Assembly (NCBI RefSeq): GCF_963678635.1 | Contig: NC_087064.1 | Span: 36,341,716-36,405,715, forward strand | Source: Symsagittifera roscoffensis | Taxonomy: Eukaryota > Xenacoelomorpha > Acoela > Convolutidae | Direction: 5' to 3' | DNA length: 64,000 nt | Shown: one piece after another, positions 33,075 through 42,639 of the stretch | Position numbering within the stretch: the first letter of the stretch is position 1 | Layout: each line of letters starts with the position of its first letter | Notes under the pieces: generated by a model | Databases searched by the model: none | Seen by the model: only the letters and a program-made list of their open reading frames with translations | What the model was told of the DNA's origin: nothing | Program-made: the position numbers and the translations under genes

Positions 33075-35120
33075 ATGTCTGGCGAAGCTGCGAACATTGA
33101 AATGCATTCGGAAAGCTTACTTCAAAACTTGTCATGCGCTTCTTGTCACCAAGTACCTTCTCAAAGCCGTGTTTTCCTATCAGAATGTAATCACGTTCTG
33201 TGCTCTGACTGTTTGGCACTATTGTCGGAGCGAAATTTGAACGATAGCTCGGTTAATTCAATGTTCGATGCTTGCCCGAAATGCAATCGAAGCTGTGAGT
33301 TTTCGGAAAATTATGTTCTAAAAGTCCTTAATGACATGAGACGTGACACTTCTATCAGCGAGAATATTTCATGTGCGAATTGTGAACAAAACTTTCAAGC
33401 CGATTCGATGTTTTACTGTGAAACTTGCAAACAGTCTCTCTGCTCGGAATGCAAAATAGCGACACATAGTGCACGCATGTTTGCATCGCACAGTGTAATT
33501 CCGAGGAGCAGTTATGGGGCCGTGATCAAATGTTCGAGTCACCCTGACTCGGCCGCGATTATTGCGAACACGGCGCAAAATGAATTCGTTTGTGTGAAAT
33601 GTTTCTCCGATTTCCCGGACGAGCTAAAGTCTTCTTGTGGCGAAATTTCCAGCACAATTCAGTCAAAATTGTCAGTTTTGTCGCAAGATTTCGATCGCTT
33701 ACAGACACAAAAAGCAATTGTACAGGGCAGAGTGCTTGAAAATGACGACGAATTTTCAAAGTTTCGAGCAGTTTGCAATGAACGAAAGAAAGTCGTGGCT
33801 GATTTCGCTCAAGAGCTGGTAGATGAAGTCCGAAAAGTCGAATATCAGCTCATTTCCGAACTTGATAAAGAAATTGGATCGAAGGAGAAAAGTTTGCAAA
33901 GTTCAAAAGAAAAATCGGACAGTTTCATCTCAAATGTGGAGTTACACACCTGTATTTTTGAGCTTGTGAGAACTTCAAATCCTAACTCGGAGTTTTTAAA
34001 AATGTGCGCTGAAATGGAGAAAAATTTGAGCGATCTTTCTGATCTGAAAACTGATTGCTTGTCGCACAAACCTGCTACTCATAATTCGTTTTTCGATTAT
34101 AAAACCCCTTTCAAAAAATTGATGGCAGATATAACGACTGATTCTCAAGCTCAAGCAAGCTGTTTTGAACTAGACTCTTTAAAGTTTCAAAACTTATCAT
34201 TAATTCGAACTATTTCACAAGACCCAGTTCAGATCCAAAAGCTATTGGATTGGGCTAAACCTGCAAGTCCAATGCTTCGACTATCGGCTCCCGCCAATTT
34301 TTCATTGGATTCTCCATCCTTCAACAGATCGCTAAACTCATCGTGTAGTTTATCGAGTGCAAGCCGTGCTAAGTTGTGTCCCGAAGCAGAACAAGCCAGA
34401 TTAGAAGTGAAGCAGCTACGGAAGCTGTACGAGTCAAACATTAGCAAAGTGCAGTCGCTACAGTTAGATGTCACAAGGCGGAAAGTATATCCTAAAAAGG
34501 TCGAAGCTGAACGGTTGTCAAGTGCCATAGAACACTTCAGAAAAAGGGCGGAAGAACTCATTCTGATGATCGGAAATGTCATTGAAAAAGTAGGTTCTAA
34601 AGCCCAGAGCTCGCAGCCTGAAAACGACGAAGAAGATTTTGAGTTTACGCGACAAAAGTTAGAAGATTGGCTGAAAGAGTGTAAAGAGTTGCAAGGGAAG
34701 CATGAGCAAATGAAGGCAATTTTGAAGAGTATTAAGCCGTATATCCTATCGGTCACTAAGCAGAAAGAGAAGAGCAATACCAGACTCACTCCTGTGGTGC
34801 CCTACGACCATCTGGAAGACCTCAAGAGAAGTGTAGTGGTTGACGATTTGGTGCAGGAGCAGAGGATCCAGGCGATTGAAGCCATGTACAAAAGTCAGAG
34901 CATGGAAAGATCGACTGTAAACAACTCTGAGATTCAGAAGGAACTTCAGCTGACGAAACAGAAATTGAAGAGAGCAAAGTGTAACCCATCGACATCTTCG
35001 CTACAGCTGGGAACTGCAATTGATTGCTGCAGTAGTTCGCAAGATGGTTCCACTGGAGATGCATATGTTGATGATCAGTCAGAACCATCCACCTCAATGC
35101 CGTATTCTGTTCAAGATTAA
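33075..35120 (+). CDS. RNF207: RNF207-like RING finger/B-box protein
   Basis: An uninterrupted 681-aa frame. RING C3HC4 at residues 21-70 (C21-A-S-C24 ... C38-N-H-V-L-C43-S-D-C46 ... C67-P-K-C70), B-box at 100-139 (C-A-N-C ... Y-C-E-T-C ... C-S-E-C ... T-H-S-A-R-M-F-A-S-H), a second cysteine/histidine cluster with I-K-C-S-S-H-P and C-V-K-C-F, then a long predicted coiled coil and a serine-rich tail. The T-H-x-A-R-M-F-A-x-H pattern and domain order match RNF207. RING proteins of this kind are usually E3 ubiquitin ligases; vertebrate RNF207 affects cardiac ion-channel levels. ATG 33075 is preferred over ATG 33027 because it has A at -3, and 33027 lies before the acceptor-like AG. A generic TRIM-type protein is the alternative. 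It starts 279 bp after ERCC4 and has no introns. Confidence 0.8.
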   Translation: MSGEAANIEMHSESLLQNLSCASCHQVPSQSRVFLSECNHVLCSDCLALLSERNLNDSSVNSMFDACPKCNRSCEFSENYVLKVLNDMRRDTSISENISCANCEQNFQADSMFYCETCKQSLCSECKIATHSARMFASHSVIPRSSYGAVIKCSSHPDSAAIIANTAQNEFVCVKCFSDFPDELKSSCGEISSTIQSKLSVLSQDFDRLQTQKAIVQGRVLENDDEFSKFRAVCNERKKVVADFAQELVDEVRKVEYQLISELDKEIGSKEKSLQSSKEKSDSFISNVELHTCIFELVRTSNPNSEFLKMCAEMEKNLSDLSDLKTDCLSHKPATHNSFFDYKTPFKKLMADITTDSQAQASCFELDSLKFQNLSLIRTISQDPVQIQKLLDWAKPASPMLRLSAPANFSLDSPSFNRSLNSSCSLSSASRAKLCPEAEQARLEVKQLRKLYESNISKVQSLQLDVTRRKVYPKKVEAERLSSAIEHFRKRAEELILMIGNVIEKVGSKAQSSQPENDEEDFEFTRQKLEDWLKECKELQGKHEQMKAILKSIKPYILSVTKQKEKSNTRLTPVVPYDHLEDLKRSVVVDDLVQEQRIQAIEAMYKSQSMERSTVNNSEIQKELQLTKQKLKRAKCNPSTSSLQLGTAIDCCSSSQDGSTGDAYVDDQSEPSTSMPYSVQD

Positions 35121-35125
35121 GATTG

Positions 35126-35177
35126 AATAAATTTTCGATGTTTTTGAATTATAAATGTATATTTATGTTAGAATAAA
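35126..35177 (+). other. Two polyadenylation signals of the RNF207-like gene
   Basis: AATAAA at 35126-35131, six bases after the stop, and again at 35172-35177. The second is about 91 bases before the acceptor-like AG at 35268-35269. Confidence 0.65.
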
Positions 35178-35267
35178 TTACTCGATAAAATGTTTCTTTT
35201 CATTTTTTCTAATGATAGTTTTTCTGAAGCTCCGTGAACCCGCCATTGACATTTTATTCTTTTTATA

Positions 35268-35269
35268 AG
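35268..35269 (+). promoter_or_regulatory. Splice-acceptor-like site upstream of the C2H2 gene
   Basis: attttattctttttataag precedes ATG 35302 by 32 bases. The tract is pyrimidine-rich but interrupted by ataa, so it is weaker than the site before the RNF207-like gene. The same stretch could be read as a TATA-like element (tttataag). Confidence 0.3.
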
Positions 35270-35301
35270 ACTTCGGTTACTTTAAGTGTTTGTCCGACGT
35301 T

Positions 35302-36078
35302 ATGGATCCATCTCATTACAATAACATGTACTCGTATGTTAATCAAGGTCAAGGGGGTCCATCAGGCTACCGGAGTAAAATGATCTCGGGGCGCCAACCA
35401 AGAAACCAAGCACCTTACCAAAGGGAACCAGCTAGTGTCAAACTTGAGTCTCCATCAGGATACGATTTAGGGCTAGGGTTGTCGCCACCGTCCAAGTATA
35501 ACCAGAGTAGAGCTAACAGCTACATGATGCTGCCTGTTGCCTCTGAACAACCCTATCACAAACAACACGAAGTGTATCTGGATCAATATATGGACCAGCA
35601 GTCTCCCAGACGTGGAGTTTTTGTAGGACAAAGTACTACTCTGAGTGACTTTTATGGGTTCCCAACCCAGTCAAGTGATATGTATGAAAAAGTGTCTGTC
35701 AAGCAAGAGTCCCTGGACTATGCAATACAAATGCAGCCGTCGACATCGTACATATCAAGTAGCAATGAGTTTGACTTGTTTAGTCAAGATTTCAATCAGA
35801 CGATGAGATACTTGGACAAGGCATACAGCTCGCCAGAGGTATCTGAAGTGTTGTGCTGTACTCAATGCGGTTCTGGCTTCAAAAGCGCAACAAGATTGCA
35901 GCAGCATTATGTGAATGTGCATTTTGGGACTCAACAAGCAAAAGAGCAAAAAGGTGGATTTTTGCCTTTTTCGGAGGATCCATTAGCTCAAGATGTGCTG
36001 CACAATGCGAAAGAGATGGAGCAGTTACAAAGAATAAACGATATTATGGTCGGCAAAAAGCGAAGTCCTCGAGGTTAA
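35302..36078 (+). CDS. Single C2H2 zinc-finger protein, unidentified
   Basis: A 258-aa intronless frame from ATG 35302 (G at +4) to TAA. The N-terminal two thirds is low-complexity, rich in S, Q, Y, P and M, with two S/Y-V-K-x-E short patterns (A-S-V-K-L-E and V-S-V-K-Q-E) that resemble sumoylation consensus sites. One classical C2H2 finger, C-T-Q-C-G-S-G-F...L-Q-Q-H-Y-V-N-V-H, lies at about residues 187-208, and a basic end (K-K-R-S-P-R-G) follows. The layout suggests a nuclear regulator, but one finger alone rarely defines a DNA site. No family recognised. The start is 182 bp after the RNF207-like stop. Confidence 0.7.
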   Translation: MDPSHYNNMYSYVNQGQGGPSGYRSKMISGRQPRNQAPYQREPASVKLESPSGYDLGLGLSPPSKYNQSRANSYMMLPVASEQPYHKQHEVYLDQYMDQQSPRRGVFVGQSTTLSDFYGFPTQSSDMYEKVSVKQESLDYAIQMQPSTSYISSSNEFDLFSQDFNQTMRYLDKAYSSPEVSEVLCCTQCGSGFKSATRLQQHYVNVHFGTQQAKEQKGGFLPFSEDPLAQDVLHNAKEMEQLQRINDIMVGKKRSPRG

Positions 36079-38444
36079 ACGGAACTATATTTTTTTTAAT
36101 ATTTAGTCGATTCATCTATTGCTCTTGTTAAGTGTCAATGAACGTTGTGATTTATCACCAATTTTACACCATAAGCGCTATTTCTGTTTGTTTTGTTTTC
36201 TGAAAAGTTCAATAGTTTATTCACGAATTTGCTTTTTCGCTGTTTGATTTTTTAATTTTTCGAACTGAATTTTGGCTGTTTTCGTTTCTCGTTGCTTTTT
36301 TTAGATTTAGGCGTGCGTCGGCGTTTCGGAAATTCTCATTGCGGTTCAGTTCGGCTTTGAATTGTTCAGCTCTGTTTAATTCGGCTGCTTATTTTATTAT
36401 AAATTTGGAGATTTTTAATAACCGTGTTTGATTATAACATATGGAGATTAGTAATAATCATGGCAACGTTTACAATATTGGTATAGTACTAATGAGCCAA
36501 GTTTGCGACAGCGATTGAAATTCAATTTCTAGTAATGTGACTAAAAGTACAGTTTCGTCTTGTCACAAGTTTCGCGCAAGTAACGAGGCGAGAAACGTCG
36601 GTTTTTTAATTCAGGTTCAGTTCTGTAATTAATCAGTCGGTTCGGTTTGGTTATCCGCCGATTTCCTGATAGAATTTTCTACCTTTTTAATCTGCAAAGG
36701 TATTAAAACCAACCACTTCACTTATTTTCCGTTCAAAACTTTGTTCACGGGACTCAAGGTTTTTGTGCTATACCCCCAAACGTACTTTATTGTTCTGACC
36801 ATTTGAAAATTGGGGATGAGCTTTGTATTCGAGTGTGTTTTAATTTTTTCTTTTTTTTCCACACAAATTCAGCAACTACAAATAATCATCAAGGAGAGTG
36901 GAGTGATATATCATATAAAAGCCCTTTCAGTTGTGATTCGAACCACATTAAAAAATTTTAAAAAAGTTTTCCCAGTGTCGAGAAAAAAACGTTTTGCAAT
37001 TTTTGATTTTTCGTCTAAATTCGAGCGAGTAAAGCGAGCGAGCACGATTTTTTATGCTTATTTTAGACCGTTTACAATAGCTTAATTATGCTTGATTTTA
37101 ATTTTATCCGAGTAAAATTACTTTTTGAAGATTTTTAATGCCATTTTGGGAATCAAAAATTCCTGAACTTTCCGCAAATTTTACATTGATTTTGATTTTC
37201 GAGTCTTTTTTCATCAAAAACTGTTGTCATGTTTGCCTCTTTTAATATGACTGTTGAATATGCCAACATTAGATTTTTACATCAGATCCTTTTATCACAC
37301 CACGCAGAAAATTTTACACAAATTTGAAGAAGAAAATTTTGTTTTGTAGGTTCTTAAGACTGGTCGGATCATACTGTGCTGCTTGACAGCAACCGGCTAT
37401 CCTTGTAATTAGTAGTTTTAGCTGCTGTTTCCGCCCAATCAGGATGAAAGTAACTTCCATTCTTGAGACGAAACAGGTGCTAAATTGAAAAAAGTTTCTA
37501 AATTGTAAAAAAAAAGTTACGAAAGTTTCGTTGTTCGAGTCTCGATTGCTGCTTATTTTTGCCGCCTTAGTTTCCGAAAAAACATGGACTCTTCTTCTGG
37601 TTTAGCAAAGCTAATAGTAATTGAAAGTAGTTTTGATTTAATCCTATTATTACCCTTGCCATTAGCATATATTTGGTAACAGAATGGTGGAAAAAGTGAT
37701 CGTGTTTTAGTGAAGGTAGTCATGTGTAGATGGATTTGTGAAATTTCTTCGTTGAAGCGTTTTAAATGTTATGTTGTCAATCCGTTGCCCTAGTTTATAC
37801 TGCAATTTGAAATCTTTTCTGTGTTTTGAATGTTGAAGGTTCTGAATCTCCGTAGAGGTCCTGAATCTCCTTAAATTTGTTCCGTTTAGATCATAGATCG
37901 TTCGAAATTGATGCAATCATATCTTCTATTTTTTTGCTGATCTGATTTTGACTTGGCTTAATTTCCAAGCAACTAATTTAAGCTATATTTTTCACTGGAG
38001 TCTATTTTAGCATGTTGTAGTTTTGGTTCACCGGAAATCTTAACATTTGTTCACTTTTTTAAATTTCTGTTTGTTTTCACAGTTTTAGAATGAGTATTTT
38101 CCGAGAATCAGATCACAACATTTTCATAGCCTTGCAGCAGAATTACTGATGTCTCCAATGTTTTTGTGCTCTTAGTTTAACAGTTTGCTTCAGTACTGTA
38201 AATACTAATCTTTGATTTGCCCATATGTCTCGGTCTCACTTTTTGGGTTAAGCTACTGCAAGCTGATTAAGGTTCATAAAGAGGAACACTTAACTTGTCA
38301 TTTTTTTTCGTAATTTTAAGAATAAATTTTTTCGATCGGTTTTGAATCTCATTTTCTGTCATCTAGCAAGCAATGCTACGTTTTTGTTGAATCGGAAGTG
38401 TCACACTGCTCTGTTGCTTAAGCTGCGCTCAAACATCTCATCTG
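36079..38444. other. Intergenic region with one dispersed repeat
   Basis: AT-rich with no credible gene. 36840-37420 is a dispersed repeat listed separately. The remainder shows no recognisable element. A tRNA-like or structured RNA was looked for and not seen. Confidence 0.5.
36840..37420 (+). repeat. Dispersed repeat, copy 1 (others at 52370 and 60599)
   Basis: About 580 bp matches 52370-52920 in the same orientation. Shared landmarks: acaaataatcat, gtgatatatcat, gtcgagaaaaa, gaccgtttacaatagct, caaaaactgttgtc, cagatccttttatcacacca.gcagaaaa and ggctatccttg. A shorter match to its first part is at 60599-60660. Function unknown, non-coding. Confidence 0.7.
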
Positions 38445-39470
38445 ATGTTGAAAACTTCTATAGGCGCTTCGGGGTCTTCGGGACGTAATGTGGCACCTCA
38501 TCAAGTTAAAATACAAGACAGCCATGTGTTACCACTTAACGCATTGATGCCTTCAGTCTACAAGAAGAAGGCTGCTACTCAGCAATCACGCTCTGACACT
38601 GTCACGACAACCAAGCCATCTTCGAGAGGAAGAGGACGAAAGCATGACAGACAAGAGATTGATATAAATGATCTGTACGCTTCGTACGGACACCATCACG
38701 CCACTGCGGAAGAACGGAGCTCAACTCAGGTACATGCTGGGAAACAAAGTATGACGGTACAGCAACCTTCGGCAGATCAGTTTTTGAATGTGAGTACGTT
38801 CGAAGAATTGATCAATCTTGCAGCGACTGAAAATGTGATTCTGGAAGGAACTGTTCCCACCGCAAGCAACGTGGCATCGTCGGAAGTTTTCAACCAGGAG
38901 CCGCAACCAGCAGATCCCCAACAGGCCGCTTTCGACGAAAAGAAAGCGCAGTTGGAATTACTAAGCATGGAAGTGGATGATATGTCTGAACAAGAATACA
39001 GACGGTGGCTGGATTTGAACTTGAAGTTAAACCCCAACTGTGTCTCATATTTTGCGCTCGATCAAGATCAGTTTCACAAATTGTTGACTCAGTTTTGCAA
39101 AGAATTTGTCAAGAAGAATCAAGAGGTTGTCGACAAGGAGAACTCGCAGAGTAAGAAAATTGTGATGTGTTCTCTTGGTATCTTTCGTTTTGTTCAGAAA
39201 ATTTTAGAAAATTCTAGTGGTTGCCTAATTTTTCAAAATTTATAGAGGTATGATGCGGAATGGATTCTTAATTGTTTAATAGGTTTTACTGACAATAAAG
39301 CGGAATTTTCAGCTTCAGAGGATAATTCTAAGAAGTTCATATTTGACCTTGACAAGCAGAAAATGGTCAAGTACAGAAGACGAAAGGTCAAGAAATGTCC
39401 TTCTGTTAAGCAGCAAGATAGACTGCTGGATGCTGCCTACAGACATCCAATAGTCTTGTCAGACGTTTGA
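38445..39470 (+). CDS. Two-exon gene, unidentified
   Basis: Exon 1, 38445-39150, ends before gtaaga. Exon 2, 39313-39470, follows a ttttcag acceptor, and the phases match. Total 287 aa, stop TGA. An acceptor six bases further (39318) is also in frame. The protein has a G/R/K-rich basic patch (S-S-R-G-R-G-R-K-H-D), D-I-N-D-L-Y-A-S-Y, a central Q/A/E-rich segment, a helical C-terminal part (E-E-Y-R-R-W-L-D-L-N-L-K-L-N) and a basic end (K-Y-R-R-R-K-V-K-K). It looks like an intracellular, perhaps nuclear, protein. No family recognised. A splice-acceptor-like ctatag at 38458-38463 means the true first exon could lie upstream and ATG 38445 may not be the start. Confidence 0.65.
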
Positions 39471-39499
39471 AACGAGCTGACAAAACAATCTCTTTGAAT

Positions 39500-39978
39500 A
39501 TACAGCTCAGGCTGCCCACTTGGTCTCTATTTTAGAGACTAGTCTCTAGTCGTCTCTAATTGGTCTCTATTTTTTCAGAAGTCTCTAAATGTCACTATTT
39601 TTCACAGATAGTATACAATTGTCGTAATTATGTAGACAAACTCTTGACCCCCTGCCGACCCAAAGGGTCCCCCCTTTGATACTTTTTCAGAAATCCATTT
39701 TTGGCCGACCGACCCTAAAATTTTTCTAAAGGCGCCTTCGGCGCCAATATATGCTATTTTTGAGGGGGAGCGCGCGCCATAAAAACTCATTGTTTTGTTA
39801 AAATTTTTCAAAAAGTGCCCAAAAACATAAAAATCAATTTGGTCGACCTAAAAAAAAAAAAGGTCGTCAAAATTTTGGAAAATTTTTTGAAAATCCGCCC
39901 CCCCCCCCCCTCGAGAAAATCCTAGATCAGGGTTAGTCTCTAAATTTTTCTAAACGAAGTAGGCAGCCTGATACAGCT
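39500..39978. mobile_element. hAT-type MITE with 8-bp target-site duplication
   Basis: The element spans 39508-39970 (463 bp). It begins caggctgcccactt and ends aagtaggcagcctg, an inverted match of about 14 bp with one mismatch. It is flanked on both sides by the same 8 bases, atacagct (39500-39507 and 39971-39978). CAG-type ends and 8-bp duplications define the hAT superfamily. No transposase frame is inside, so it is non-autonomous. The interior has gtctcta-rich repeats and a nested GC/C-run segment (about 39620-39935) related in inverted orientation to 53278-53600. Confidence 0.88.
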
Positions 39979-40281
39979 ATGAGAAGATTGCTTGCACGTT
40001 TTCTTTCAAAGTGTGTTGCTTTTCTTCTGAAGAGATTATCTTTTTGTTTCAAAGTTTTCCAATAAGACAACAGTTCTCAAATGACTTAGAAATATCATCT
40101 ATTCTATAAAAAGTTACTCAATTATACTGTAGTTATGTAAGGCAGGAAGTTTCCTTCCTAGCTTTATTTGGTACAAGGCTGTTCGGACTCAGCTATGACT
40201 TTTTTTGTGTAGTATTGCTTTTTTATTCAAGAAAAAAGTATGTTATTCTTTTTTTCTTTAACCATTTTAAAACATGAAGTC

Positions 40282-40318
40282 TGTCTATCTATCTATTTAT
40301 CTATCGATCTATCTATAT
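40282..40318. repeat. Microsatellite (TCTA)n, imperfect
   Basis: About nine tetranucleotide units of tcta with two substitutions. Confidence 0.85.
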
Positions 40319-40807
40319 TTCAAACGAATGACTTATTTTGTGATCGTAAGGCACAATTGTCATGAAATACCACCGAGGACAATGTTCAAGAGGCTCTTAC
40401 GCAGGAATTTATTAGAACTTTCATACAATCTGAAGTCTGGAATATTCTAGAATTCTTTATGAAAAAAGAATCACGTTTAACTCGGTTCAACTTCAATTCT
40501 AGACAGTACTTGTCGTATTTTGTCCAAAGTTAATACGGTTACAGATTCATTTCAGTCTAAAAAAAAACTAAAAACAGCAACATCCTTAGCTTAGAAAAAC
40601 TCGAATTGATTCGCTCTATACCTAAATTTTGAAGTTTCATCGCTTCTTGTTCGAGAAATTTTTTTTTGGTTGTTATTGATAATTATATGTTAAGTCAGCC
40701 AAATCAAATTCATTTGAAAGATGAACTTTGTAATGGTCCTAAAAACGGATTGCGAAAGTACGAGCCAGCTGCCTTTCAACGATTGCTTTATAAGGGACTG
40801 AATATAT

Positions 40808-40885
40808 TTAGGCCTTTAGCATAGTGGTAAGGTGTTCCCTTTAAAATCCTCAGATCGTGTAGTCGATCCCCTGCCATGGAAATGG
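40808..40885 (+). mobile_element. tRNA-derived SINE relic
   Basis: Box-A-like ttagcatagtgg (about 40815) and box-B-like agtcgatcccc (about 40861) at tRNA-like spacing, but no matching acceptor stem. SINE head or tRNA pseudogene. Confidence 0.5.
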
Positions 40886-42639
40886 TAGTGTTTGAAGATG
40901 AGCGCTCACTTGAGCTCTAGCTTTAGGTCTACCACGGCCTGAAAATTTTCTGCTGCAATAGTGGTAACATGTGAACGTGCTAGTCGCATTAAAATGGCCT
41001 TGAATTGCAAAAAATTGCTTCGCTCAACTAAATATCTATCTGGGAAGTAAGAGAAAACTACTATGCTGAAACAGGCTGAATATTTATTGCATGTAAGGTC
41101 CCAACTTACATTATTTTTCATTTTTCAAAGTAATTGAATGATATGTGGTTGGGCGTAAGTGAAGTTTTTGAGCCTCTAACTTTTAAACGAAATGTTTGGT
41201 TCGAGGTCAATCATGTTATGGTTTGTTGATTTAGAGCATGGGACAATTTGTATTTTTGCTTAAATCCTTTTGGTTTCCGGGTATGGCCTTTTTAATACTT
41301 TTTCAAAAAAAATAATGATTTGAAGATGATTTTTTCAACCCCATATCGTGGTGCTTTCAAGATACTCCTAGGAGTGGCAAAGTTTGCTTATTTTTCAACT
41401 TCTCTTACGTCGTTTCAAGATTTCAGTTTTATTTTTCACGAAAATTTTCAGCTTACTTAAATTTTTTTTTTCAATTAAAATCTGATTGATCTTTGCGCAT
41501 TTAAACTTTTTAGAAATATGAAAACTGCAGTTGTATGCTGTCGGCCAAGTTAGGGTCCTTTTTAAGGCTTCTATATCTGATGAAATTCAGAGTTTTAGAG
41601 ATAACAAAAAAGTTGATTTTTTAATTCGTTCAATTAATGAAAAAGAAACACCTGGTGGATGAACCCACTTTAATTTAACGGTTGCGTTGAATATAGCTGT
41701 TTTTGTATATGTTTTAGGAACATCTTTTTACGCTCAATGATCTTTTTGCGCTACTTTTATCATAATTGAAGAGCCAATTTCTATATATTATATTTCCATG
41801 CACTGTATTTTAGTTAACAGAATGTAATGCGTTGTAGTGTTGTGGATTACGTATTTCTATCAAACAATTTGGTTGGCAAATACTGAATCTCGGTCAGATT
41901 AAATGCATGAAGCATTTGGTCATTGTAAGGAAAAATTTGAGTAGATTCGGTTTTATCATACTTATCGGCCTAAATACGTAATTTCAGTCCATACTTCAGT
42001 CCAGCTTATAAGTTTGTCCTCTAGTTCCATAACTAATTCGTTGCTACTTTCCATATGTCAATTTTAATGAGGCAGGGTGAAGAGTTGATTGATATGGGTA
42101 CTTCGCGAAAAGGAATTATTTATTACAGAGGGTGTTTTTATGACAAAGTTTGGATAGCTCAATGAAGGACCGCTAGGGGTTATTTGGCGTTGCTGTAGCT
42201 GTTTTTTATTTGTAATATTCAGTTCACGAAGAATTATTGATACTAGCGAAAAAAAATGTCTTACAATCGGGACTTTTTTCCCGTAACCAACTTTTATTAT
42301 ACATTTGTAAGAAACTGATGCGCATAATATTGAACCTTGTTTTTTTTTCAGCGTATGATTTGAATTTTTTCCTGAAAAAAATGAATAGTCTAAGTATTGA
42401 CTTTTCAGCTTGGTTGACACATCACGCATTTACTTTGCGCTTCAAACAGCATTCATTTGCGTTTTAAGTGTCGTTGATTGTCTCCTGTAGTTCTGAAATT
42501 TGCTAACCTTGACTGGTATGTTTTTGGATTTTTTCTCTTTGAGCTTAGAAAGTTTTTTCGGCCGAAATGGTTTCGGCCTATATTTTGACGATTTAGTGAA
42601 ACAATTTTGTATTGGCTCAACGGAAAAAAGAGTGTTTTA

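Noticed and set aside
40808-40885. tRNA gene
   Set aside because: Same reason: promoter boxes without a foldable cloverleaf.
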